From assembly GCF_052064335.1 (NCBI RefSeq), contig NZ_JBQHVU010000033.1:1-9215 (forward strand): a DNA stretch of 9,215 nt, given 5' to 3'. The position numbers and the translations under genes were made by a program. This document shows, in pieces, positions 1 through 5,492 of the stretch. The notes beneath the pieces were generated by a model. The model ran no database searches, was not told the DNA's origin, and saw only the letters and a program-made list of their open reading frames with translations. Positions within the stretch are counted from its first letter, which is position 1, and each line of letters opens with the position of its first letter. Origin of the DNA: Weimeria sp002480925 (GTDB taxonomy: Bacteria > Bacillota > Clostridia > Lachnospirales > Lachnospiraceae).

Positions 1-195
1 AAAGCATCAATTACAAACTGGTGTAATGAGTTCAACGAAGAATGCGAAGCCCAAAGCAAAAACGCCCCTGATACAAAGACTGAGGCCGATTATATGAAGG
101 AGAATAGACGTCTTCGTCAAGAACTTGAAGAAGCAAAGAAAGAGAATTTATTTCTAAAAAAAGCGGCAGCATTCTTCGCGAAGGAAATCGGTTAA
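1..195 (+). CDS. IS3-family transposase OrfA, 3' end (runs off left edge)
   Basis: Frame 1 is open from the window edge to TAA at 193-195 and gives 64 residues. The end is a leucine-zipper-like stretch, roughly residues 32-64, with ENRRLRQELEEAKKEN followed by LFLKKAAAFFAKE, which is the usual C-terminus of IS3-family OrfA proteins, just before the OrfA/OrfB overlap. In this family OrfA carries the helix-turn-helix that binds the IS ends, and the zipper lets it dimerise. Only the tail is visible, so the N-terminal helix-turn-helix cannot be checked. The downstream orfB is truncated, so the element cannot transpose by itself. The family call is confident; the subgroup is not determined. Confidence 0.78.
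   Translation, partial: KASITNWCNEFNEECEAQSKNAPDTKTEADYMKENRRLRQELEEAKKENLFLKKAAAFFAKEIG
156..163 (+). other. Candidate -1 frameshift slippery run (A7G) of the IS3 orfA/orfB
   Basis: Seven A residues at 156-162 followed by G are read in the orfA frame as A AAA AAA. The orfB frame is exactly -1 relative to orfA and is open across this point (129-566). IS3-family elements use such runs to make the OrfAB fusion transposase by programmed -1 frameshifting. No stimulatory structure was demonstrated. Because orfB is truncated, slippage here would now produce an OrfA-Crp chimera instead of a transposase. Confidence 0.5.
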
Positions 196-566
196 AGGCT
201 TACCGGTTTATCGATGAACATGGTAGTGAATTCGGAATCAGATGGTTATTAGCGCACTTAAAAATCTATCCGACTGCATACTATAACTACAAAATACATA
301 ACCTTTTCACTATTGCGACGAGCTGTAACCGCTACATGAACCGCAAGATCAGCCACATGAGCAAGCGTACGACCAGAGAAAAGCTTCTGTCATACCTGTC
401 GGACATCTCGCAGCAGCAGGGGTCAAGCAGATTTCGGATTCCATTCGACAGGCAGCAGCTCGCGGACTATCTTTCGGTCGAGAGGTCGGCGATGAGCGCG
501 GAGCTCTCCCGTATGTCAAAGGATGGTCTGATTCGATACCATAAGAACGAATTCGAGCTGATCTAG
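159..566 (+). pseudogene. In-frame fusion of IS3 orfB start to Crp/Fnr-type regulator C-terminus
   Basis: This frame has no stop from 129 to the TAG at 564-566. Up to about 295 it encodes the IS3 OrfB N-terminus. After that it encodes the C-terminal part of a Crp/Fnr-type transcription factor: NRKISHMSKRTTREKLLSYL, then IPFDRQQLADYLSVERSAMS, then ELSRMSKDGLIRYHKNEFEL. The second and third stretches are the winged helix-turn-helix with its recognition helix. A full Crp-type protein is about 220-230 residues; only about 85 remain and the whole cyclic-nucleotide-like sensor domain is gone. ATG codons at 336 and 357 exist but neither has a ribosome binding site in front, so an independent small protein is unlikely. 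I read it as a regulator destroyed by an IS-mediated deletion. Expression as a frameshifted OrfA-HTH chimera is possible but unproven. Confidence 0.7.
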
Positions 567-609
567 ATTTTTCACAGCTTTTACATAGAATTTTCCTTTT
601 GTCAAACAA

Positions 610-656
610 TTAACCGAATATTAACGTAAATGTGATGGCAGGCTTTACATTTAACC
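610..656 (+). promoter_or_regulatory. Candidate PhoP-box-like repeats upstream of the phosphatase
   Basis: TTAACC at 610-615 and TTAACG at 621-626 are repeated with an 11-bp period. Further hexamers TTTACA (644-649) and TTAACC (651-656) lie just before the -10. Bacillus PhoP binds TT(A/C/T)A(C/T)A-type hexamers repeated about every 11 bp, at roughly -60 to -20. The first pair would sit near -61 to -45 from a start at about 671. An imperfect inverted repeat with 9-bp arms (627-635 and 645-653, one mismatch) overlaps the same stretch and could instead be an operator for another regulator. The repeats are seen; Pho control is inferred from them and from the phosphatase gene. Confidence 0.35.
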
Positions 657-664
657 CATATAAT
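636..664 (+). promoter_or_regulatory. Promoter of phosphatase/YibE-F operon
   Basis: A perfect -10 hexamer TATAAT lies at 659-664. At the standard 17-bp spacing the -35 is only TGGCAG (636-641), a weak match, which fits a promoter that needs an activator. The expected transcript start is about 671. The leader of about 38 nt carries the ribosome binding site GAGG (698-701), 7 nt before the ATG at 709. Confidence 0.55.
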
Positions 665-708
665 TTTTCTCGTAACGAAATGATAAGTTAGAAAGACGAG
701 GAAAAAGA

Positions 709-2604
709 ATGAAAAGTAAGCAGATCAAGGCAGCTGCTGCCATCCTTTCCGCTGCAGTAGTAGCTACTGCAATTCCGCAGATCGCAGCATTCGGTTACGG
801 AGAGACAACCGCCAGCTCCACTCTTAACAAGGAGACAAAGGCCGATTCAGGCTTTGCCAGCTGGAACAAAAGCACCTGGAAGGGTAAGGAGGCCAATGAT
901 TCGGGCAAAATAATGCTTACCCCGGGAGAGACAGAGGATGACCTGAACTTCGCCTGGTATTCCAAAGAGAAGAAGCAGGCAGCCGTTAGGGTGTCGACCA
1001 AGAGCGATATGTCTGATGCAAGGGTCTACGATGCGACAGTCACAGACATAGACAGAAAGAACCGGGTAAATACCTACAAGGCAGCAAATCACGTAGAGAT
1101 AAAGGATTATTTCAAGGCAGGCGAGACCTACTACTATCAGTACACCGATGACAAGAGCTCAGGCAGCTGGTCAGAGACCTACACCTATGCACCGAAGTCA
1201 TCCGAATCCTTTACGGCAATTCTCGCCGGCGATCCGCAGATCGGAGCATCGGGAGATAATGACGGGAAGCTGGGAGCTGACGCTGTAAATGAGAACATTG
1301 CAGCCGATACCTATAACTGGACGAAGACCCTGACTCAGGCCACAAAGCAGTTTCCGAACGCAGCCTTTGTGCTCTCTGCAGGAGACCAGATCAACTTCTC
1401 AAGTGCAGACAGTGCGGATACCACAGGCATCCGTGAGAGCGAGTACGCAGGCTACACCTACTCATCCATCCTAAGAAGTCTGCCGGTAGCTACTACAATC
1501 GGAAACCATGAGTCGATGGGCAACGACTACAAGTGGCACTTCAATAACCCGAACTCAGCAGCTAATCTCGGAGCTACGAATTCAGGATGTGATTATTACT
1601 TCTCATACGGAGATGTACTTTTCATCTCGATTAATTCGAACAACAGAAACGTGGCAGAGCATGACGCACTCCTTAAAAAGGCAGTGGCAAGCCACAAGGA
1701 TGCCAAGTGGAGAGTAGTGATGTTCCACCACGATATCTACGGAAGCGGCGAGCCTCACTCAGATGTGGACGGAGCGAACCTGAGAGCGATATTTGCACCG
1801 CTTATGGATAAGTACAATATCGATGTCGCCCTTACCGGACATGATCACACCTACTCGAGATCGTATCTGCTGGAGGACGGAACCGCGATAAACTACGGCT
1901 ATGATTCAGCCACGAACCCGGAGGGAACCCTCTATATCACAGCAGGCTCGGCTTCAGGATCGAAGTTCTACAAGCTGAACCAGACCAGACAGTACTATAT
2001 CGCAGAGCGTACCAACGCACAGCTGCCATCCTACTCAGCCATAACGTTCGACGGAGACTCTATCAAGTTCGAGACCTATGACTATAATGGCAACAAGTAC
2101 GCGAATGACTACACTCTGATCAAGACAAAGACCAAGACCAGCGTCAAGGATCTCTATACTCAGGCAACAAGTATTAAGCAGAGTGCATATACAGCTGATT
2201 CCTACAGCAAGGTAAAGAATGCCGCAGCTGCAGTGAAGGGTGTAATGGACTGGACAGCTACAGACAAGGGCGCTGCTGCTATGACAAAGGCCTATGACAG
2301 CTCGCTTGATACAGCAGGTCCAAAGGATCCTGTGGATTACTATGGCTATGCACAGGATAAGTATAAGCAGAACAATACAAGCACACTTGTAAAGGGCTTC
2401 TCCACTCTCCTCGACAAGACCCTCTATGACGGCTCATCAATAGTCAGCGGCAAGCAGGTAAGCACTGTAAAGACCAGTCTTGAGAAGGCTATAAAGTCCT
2501 TAAAGAAGGTTTCTGCGAAGAAGACTACCACCAAGAAGACTTCCAACAAGACAACTTCTAAAAAGACTGCAACCAAGACAACTACGAAGAAGACAACCAA
2601 GTAA
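709..2604 (+). CDS. Secreted purple-acid-phosphatase-like metallophosphoesterase
   Basis: A 631-residue exported enzyme predicted to hydrolyse phosphate esters outside the membrane. Residues 1-28 form a signal peptide (Lys-rich start, Ala/Val-rich core, AFG near the cleavage region). Residues about 67-163 resemble the Ig/fibronectin-like N-terminal domain of purple acid phosphatases. The calcineurin-like core spans about 168-460 and shows the metal motifs in order: GDPQ (174-177, in place of the usual DxH), GDQ (225-227), GNHE (265-268), FHH (339-341) and GHDH (377-380). Residues about 480-600 are helical and resemble FIVAR-type repeats. The end, 601-631, is a low-complexity Lys/Thr tail that may hold the protein to anionic wall polymers. 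The start has GAGG 7 nt upstream. It heads an operon with the YibE/F gene 15 bp downstream. The true substrate is unknown; phosphomonoester is inferred. Confidence 0.88.
   Translation: MKSKQIKAAAAILSAAVVATAIPQIAAFGYGETTASSTLNKETKADSGFASWNKSTWKGKEANDSGKIMLTPGETEDDLNFAWYSKEKKQAAVRVSTKSDMSDARVYDATVTDIDRKNRVNTYKAANHVEIKDYFKAGETYYYQYTDDKSSGSWSETYTYAPKSSESFTAILAGDPQIGASGDNDGKLGADAVNENIAADTYNWTKTLTQATKQFPNAAFVLSAGDQINFSSADSADTTGIRESEYAGYTYSSILRSLPVATTIGNHESMGNDYKWHFNNPNSAANLGATNSGCDYYFSYGDVLFISINSNNRNVAEHDALLKKAVASHKDAKWRVVMFHHDIYGSGEPHSDVDGANLRAIFAPLMDKYNIDVALTGHDHTYSRSYLLEDGTAINYGYDSATNPEGTLYITAGSASGSKFYKLNQTRQYYIAERTNAQLPSYSAITFDGDSIKFETYDYNGNKYANDYTLIKTKTKTSVKDLYTQATSIKQSAYTADSYSKVKNAAAAVKGVMDWTATDKGAAAMTKAYDSSLDTAGPKDPVDYYGYAQDKYKQNNTSTLVKGFSTLLDKTLYDGSSIVSGKQVSTVKTSLEKAIKSLKKVSAKKTTTKKTSNKTTSKKTATKTTTKKTTK
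2509..2601 (+). repeat. Low-complexity Lys/Thr codon repeat (tail of phosphatase)
   Basis: About 31 codons, almost all AAG/AAA (Lys) and ACN (Thr) with a few Ser and Asn, in irregular KKTT and TTKK units. The tract is in frame with the phosphatase and encodes a strongly basic tail. Short repeats of this kind can change length by slippage. A basic tail at the end of a secreted protein fits electrostatic binding to teichoic acid or peptidoglycan, but that is inference. Confidence 0.7.
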
Positions 2605-2619
2605 TAACCTAAGGTAAAA

Positions 2620-3765
2620 ATGAAAAGACAGAGAATAGTATTAATCATATTCTTCTGTCTGTACGGTCTGGGGCTTTTTCTACTCAACACGAGGATAGAA
2701 AAAGCCTCGTTTTATACAGACGGAGATATGTACTTCGTACCGGCGACAGTGACAAAGGTAGTGGAGGACAACACAGCGGGAGAGTACGTAAACAGTGGGC
2801 AGCAGACTGTAAGAGCAAGAATCACCGGAGGCAGATACAAGGGGCAGACCACCGACGCGACAAACATGAACGGATACCTCTATGGTACCTACTGTAAGAA
2901 GGGCACTCATGTTATCCTGCAGCTATCTGAGTACGAGGGAGAGCTGAGCGCGAGTGTCTACAGCTATGACAGGCGTCCCGGGATGTATATCATAGCGCTT
3001 TCTCTGGCGGCCGCACTGATATTTGTGGGCAGGAAGAAGGGAGTGGCGAGCACACTGGCTCTGATTTTTACATTCGTCACTATTATCTGGCTGTACCTGC
3101 CGCTTCTGTATATCGGGATATCTCCGTTCTTTGCAGCTGTAGTATCTGTAGCAATCATAACTGTGGTATCGGTGTATCTGATCTGCGGTATGAACAAAAA
3201 GGGCTTCTGTGCGGCACTGGGTACTGTGACCGGAGTGATTATCGCCGGACTGTTCGCGTGGTTCTTCGGAATTATCCTGCGGATTGACGGGTATAATGTC
3301 AGTGATATCGAAAATCTTATCTATGTAGCGGATAACAGTCACCTGGATATCGGGGGACTGTTCTTCTCAGGAATCCTGATCGCCTCCCTCGGAGCAGTGA
3401 TGGACGTGGCAGTTTCGATCTCAGCCTCACTTCTCGAGATTAAAGAGAAAAATCCCGACATCAGCGCCAGGGAGCTCTTCCGCTCCGGTATGAATATCGG
3501 AAAAGACATGACAGGCACGATGTCGAATACGCTGATCCTCGCCTTTGCCGGAAGCAGCATCAATACGATGATCCTCATATACGCCTACAGCATGCCGTAT
3601 CTGCAGGTGATAGATATGACGGAGATAGGCATAGAGGTGATCCGCGGCTTTGCGGGAACTCTCGGTATCGTGCTGTCAGTACCTCTGGTATCCTTCTACT
3701 GCTCCCGCTTCTACACAGGTGATGACTCGACTCGATGTATCAACAGCCCGGAAGCAGAAGAATAA
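2620..3765 (+). CDS. YibE/F-family multi-pass membrane protein
   Basis: A 381-residue integral membrane protein of the YibE/F family (Pfam YibE_F), whose biochemical role is not established. One N-terminal membrane segment (about 5-23) is followed by a soluble, probably extracytoplasmic, beta-rich domain (about 30-118). About seven more membrane segments follow, roughly 121-137, 144-164, 168-190, 197-220, 244-268, 301-325 and 340-362. Family-typical stretches include GLFFSGILIASLGAVMDVAV (247-266) and GKDMTGTMSNTLILAFAGSS (294-313). The last 15 residues are polar. AAGG at 2611-2614 sits 5 nt before the ATG, and only 15 bp separate the gene from the phosphatase stop, so the two are probably co-transcribed. 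A joint role at the cell surface, perhaps handling phosphate or another released product, is speculation from position only. Confidence 0.88.
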   Translation: MKRQRIVLIIFFCLYGLGLFLLNTRIEKASFYTDGDMYFVPATVTKVVEDNTAGEYVNSGQQTVRARITGGRYKGQTTDATNMNGYLYGTYCKKGTHVILQLSEYEGELSASVYSYDRRPGMYIIALSLAAALIFVGRKKGVASTLALIFTFVTIIWLYLPLLYIGISPFFAAVVSVAIITVVSVYLICGMNKKGFCAALGTVTGVIIAGLFAWFFGIILRIDGYNVSDIENLIYVADNSHLDIGGLFFSGILIASLGAVMDVAVSISASLLEIKEKNPDISARELFRSGMNIGKDMTGTMSNTLILAFAGSSINTMILIYAYSMPYLQVIDMTEIGIEVIRGFAGTLGIVLSVPLVSFYCSRFYTGDDSTRCINSPEAEE

Positions 3766-3769
3766 GCGA

Positions 3770-3841
3770 AAATGCCCCGCGAAGCGGGGTTCCACATAGG
3801 GATTTTCTATCCCTGAATACAAATGCCACAGGGGCATTTGT
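3770..3841 (+). other. Nested, mutually exclusive hairpins after YibE/F gene
   Basis: Three hairpins follow the stop codon: CCCCGC-GAA-GCGGGG (3775-3789), AGGGAT-TTTCT-ATCCCT (3798-3814), and ACAAATGCC-ACAGG-GGCATTTGT (3819-3841). In addition AAATGCCCC (3770-3778) is exactly complementary to GGGGCATTT (3831-3839), so a long-range stem can form only if hairpins 1 and 3 open. None is followed by a T run. It may be a structured 3' UTR, an RNA-stability or antitermination element, or an intergenic repeat. No known riboswitch class is recognised. Confidence 0.5.
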
Positions 3842-3851
3842 CATGAAATAT

Positions 3852-3893
3852 CGGTGTAGTCATGTAGGAGTGGCTACACCGTTTTTCTGTTTT
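3852..3893 (+). terminator. Rho-independent terminator of the phosphatase/YibE-F operon
   Basis: An 8-bp perfect stem CGGTGTAG (3852-3859) / CTACACCG (3874-3881) is followed at once by TTTTTCTGTTTT (3882-3893). The 14-nt loop is large, and an internal GTAG/CTAC pairing (3864-3867 with 3874-3877) offers an alternative fold. Position and T tract fit the end of the plus-strand operon, about 90 bp after its last stop. Confidence 0.7.
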
Positions 3894-4025
3894 CGAAGGC
3901 TGCAGACGATATCGAAATCGTGAAAATGACGAAAATATGTTATCATATTTACTGGGATAATCACTTACTGTATTTACGGTACGGAGATCCGATTTGAATA
4001 ATTATTGAGTTTTCATGGTGACAAG

Positions 4026-4060
4026 CCCATTTTTGCTATGGGAAGTTTTAGTGATATAAT
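4026..4060 (+). promoter_or_regulatory. Extended -10 promoter with small inverted repeat, for the 4175 gene
   Basis: TGATATAAT at 4052-4060 is an extended -10 (TG, one base, TATAAT). TTGCTA at 4033-4038 gives a partial -35 at 16 bp. An inverted repeat CCCAT (4026-4030) / ATGGG (4038-4042) straddles the -35 and could be an operator half-site pair. Transcription would start near 4067, leaving a leader of about 108 nt with a small hairpin GTCGC (4088-4092) / GCGAC (4100-4104). Nothing else recognisable was seen in the gene-free stretch 3894-4174. Confidence 0.55.
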
Positions 4061-4174
4061 AGATTAATTGAGATGCGAAATGAAAATGTCGCCTGCCAAG
4101 CGACCAGGTAATATTCAGTCCGTGGTATTATCTATGCATAAAGACATATAAATATCACCGAAAGGAGAATAATT

Positions 4175-4657
4175 ATGAATAAGAAAAAAGCAGTCATAGT
4201 CAATATTGCAATAATTATTGCCATATTTGTAGTGAATATACTTGTATGGAAATACTATAGTGATAATAACAGCGATTCAATTTATATGAAGTTGTCAGAT
4301 GAGAACGGATCATTGGAAAGATATTTTGATTTTCATAATGGTAAGGTCTATAGATATTCGACCGTAGTATCAAATGCCTGCGATATGAATACTGATGAAG
4401 GCAAAAAGAGTTATGAAGCAGCAAAAAGAATTTGCAGCGAGAATAATGAAAAATATCATGGCTATATGTCAAAAGTATGGGTTGAGAATGGTAAAATGAC
4501 AATCTATGAAGTATATGATCTTCAGTTATTGGATGATGAAGAAAAGAAAAAATTTGGAGTGAATGATTATACAAATAAAAACAGAGCTCAGATTATAAGA
4601 GGAATTGATGTTATGAACGGTGAGGCAGCTGGAAAAGGAAAATTTATCATAGAATAA
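4175..4657 (+). CDS. Small membrane-anchored protein of unknown function
   Basis: A 160-residue protein not recognised as any family with confidence. Residues about 5-25 form one hydrophobic segment (IVNIAIIIAIFVVNILVWKY) after a Lys-rich start, so it should be anchored with the rest outside the cell. There is no lipobox cysteine, so it is not a lipoprotein. The exported part (27-160) is highly charged, with predicted beta strands (ERYFDFHNGKVYRYS, then MSKVWVENGKMTIYEVYDLQ) on either side of a helical stretch. This is loosely like the YehR/DUF1307 fold, which I offer only as a weak guess. AAGGAG (4162-4167) lies 7 nt before the ATG. It has its own promoter. The codons are much richer in A/T than in the neighbouring phosphatase operon, which suggests separate acquisition. 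Confidence 0.65.
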   Translation: MNKKKAVIVNIAIIIAIFVVNILVWKYYSDNNSDSIYMKLSDENGSLERYFDFHNGKVYRYSTVVSNACDMNTDEGKKSYEAAKRICSENNEKYHGYMSKVWVENGKMTIYEVYDLQLLDDEEKKKFGVNDYTNKNRAQIIRGIDVMNGEAAGKGKFIIE

Positions 4658-4660
4658 AAG

Positions 4661-4683
4661 CATGATTAGGTCGCCTAATTATG
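4661..4683 (+). promoter_or_regulatory. Dyad over the antitoxin start codon (candidate operator)
   Basis: CATGATTAGG (4661-4670) and CCTAATTATG (4674-4683) are near-perfect inverted arms around TCG, with one G-T position. The right arm ends in the ATG of the Phd-like gene. Phd/YefM antitoxins repress their own operon through palindromes near the promoter, so this could be the operator. As RNA, the same stem would bury the start codon. Confidence 0.4.
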
Positions 4684-4860
4684 CCAATAATGGATCTTCG
4701 AGATACCAACGCCATCTCAGATCTTGCCCACAAAAATAACGAGCCAATTTTTATAACCAAAAACGGATACAGTGATCTTGTCATCATGAGTTCAGAATAT
4801 TATGACCGCATCTCAGATACTTTACGGATAGACAATGCTATTTATGAAGCTGAGAAATAA
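4681..4860 (+). pseudogene. Phd/YefM-family antitoxin, short and without toxin
   Basis: A 59-codon frame from ATG 4681 to TAA 4858-4860. It matches the N-terminal half of Phd/YefM (prevent-host-death) antitoxins: MDLRDTNAISDLAHKNNEPI then FITKNGYSDLVIMSSEYYDR. These residues form the DNA-binding and dimer core. Relatives are usually about 80-95 residues, with a C-terminal tail that wraps and neutralises the toxin. Reading through the TAA gives a continuation (YERTGKAAF) that still looks like family sequence, so the stop appears premature. No RelE/ParE-type toxin follows. The ribosome binding site is poor (only AGG about 11 nt upstream). It is most likely a degraded, orphaned toxin-antitoxin remnant; a small DNA-binding protein could still be made. 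Confidence 0.7.
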
Positions 4861-4909
4861 TACGAACGTACAGGAAAGGCCGCGTTTCGCAATCTCTTTC
4901 TGAAAATGC

Positions 4910-5000
4910 TTTAAAAAATCCATTATTGCCTCTTTTGACGATGAATACTATGGGTTACAACATGTAATCATCGTCAATGGAGGAGGCCTGGATTTTTAAA
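4910..5000. repeat. Long imperfect inverted repeat (about 91 bp)
   Basis: The left arm 4910-4944 and right arm 4968-5000 are inverted copies with small internal differences. The outer blocks are TTTAAAAAATCCA (4910-4922) against TGGATTTTTAAA (4989-5000). The middle blocks are CCTC against GAGG. The inner blocks TTGACGATGA (4935-4944) and TCATCGTCAA (4968-4977) are perfect, around a 23-nt loop. It contains no credible gene. It could be a miniature inverted-repeat element, a solo hairpin repeat, or a strong RNA hairpin closing the antitoxin transcript. The rest of 4861-5116 holds nothing recognisable. Confidence 0.6.
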
Positions 5001-5116
5001 AGCAGATATTGTTGAGTTCTGAAAGATTTGATATACTTTTCATGGCGGTCTCTTATCGCTGTGTTTGTTAGGTTAGAGGTAACACCCCTCGGTTGCACGT
5101 CCTCATTATATGCATC

Positions 5117-5410
5117 TCATGCTATAAAATTTGCTTTTATATGCTGTCTTGTAGTCCAATCGTCAAACTGCACAAAACAAGTTCTTCCACTCAAACCTTC
5201 AAAGATTTTTCTATTCATCGGACCATATACTAGCACAACCTGTGGGCTAAGAAAATCAAGCATGGATATCAGGCCTTCTCTGAAATATTTCTTTGATTCT
5301 GCAGCCTTTATCTGCCCATATGTACCAATTGAAACAATACTATTCTTTTCAACGCCAAGAAATGCAGGTGGTTCACCGAATATTTCATCAGTATACGTTC
5401 TCTTAGTAAG
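5117..5410 (-). pseudogene. DUF4417-family protein, 5'-truncated fragment
   Basis: The minus strand is open for 97 codons, from just after a TAA at 5411-5413 to TGA at 5117-5119. The sequence includes PPAFLGVEKNSIVSIGTYGQ, then YFREGLISMLDFLSPQVVLV, then FVQFDDWTTRQHIK. This matches the C-terminal half of DUF4417 proteins, which are often found in phages and mobile elements and whose function is unknown. Full members are about 200-300 residues. The N-terminal half is missing and no start codon with a ribosome binding site exists at the truncated end. The break lies beside direct repeats that may be an IS end, which suggests a mobile element removed the 5' part. A plus-strand frame overlapping it (5028-5420) is treated as a shadow. 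Confidence 0.6.
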
Positions 5411-5417
5411 TTATAAT

Positions 5418-5453
5418 TAAAAATGTACAGAAGTTATGGAATAAAAATGTACA
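5418..5453. repeat. Two direct repeats TAAAAATGTACA (possible IS21-type end)
   Basis: TAAAAATGTACA occurs at 5418-5429 and again at 5442-5453, a 24-bp period. Read on the minus strand each is TGTACATTTTTA. Multiple short direct repeats near the ends, beginning with TGT and a T-rich run, are a hallmark of IS21-family ends. Here the end would face right (outer base 5453) with the element body to the left, but a DUF4417 fragment is found there instead, so only a stub of the element would remain. The family assignment is from memory of such ends and is tentative. Confidence 0.4.
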
Positions 5454-5492
5454 AATGATATTATTGATAGAGTAACTTAGGAGGCTATATCA

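Larger units (their letters stand above)
1..297 (+). mobile_element. Truncated IS3-family insertion sequence remnant
   Basis: The segment holds the end of orfA (1-195) and, in the -1 frame, the beginning of orfB, which reads AYRFIDEHGSEFGIRWLL then PTAYYNY, typical of the OrfB N-terminus. OrfB similarity stops near 285-300, where a Crp/Fnr-type reading frame takes over. The DDE catalytic domain and the right end of the IS are missing, so this is a deletion remnant rather than a clean insertion with a target duplication. The right boundary is an estimate of about plus or minus 12 bp made from protein similarity alone. Confidence 0.72.

Noticed and set aside
627..653. Canonical Crp binding site
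   Set aside because: The half-sites TGTGA and TTACA are 9 bp apart, not the 6 bp needed for a Crp dimer; kept only as a generic dyad.
2923..3342. Minus-strand frame of 139 codons inside the YibE/F gene
   Set aside because: Shadow of a strong plus-strand family match; composition is low in hydrophobic residues and shows no known motif.
3735..3923. Small plus-strand frame after the YibE/F gene
   Set aside because: It overlaps the end of the YibE/F gene in another frame and runs through several hairpins and the terminator; no ribosome binding site.
4215..4574. Minus-strand frame of 119 codons inside the 4175 gene
   Set aside because: No start context, His/Tyr/Ser-rich antisense composition, while the plus strand has promoter, ribosome binding site and membrane anchor.
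4910..5080. Possible integron attC-like site (bulged inverted repeat, GTTAGGT nearby)
   Set aside because: The arms do not carry paired RYYYAAC/GTTRRRY boxes at their ends and there is no integrase or cassette array in view.
5028..5420. Plus-strand frame of 130 codons
   Set aside because: It lies antisense to the minus-strand frame that shows clear DUF4417 similarity, has no ribosome binding site, and its translation has no recognisable family pattern.
5411..5453. CRISPR-like repeats
   Set aside because: Only two 12-bp copies with a 12-bp gap and no cas genes; far below repeat and spacer size of CRISPR arrays.
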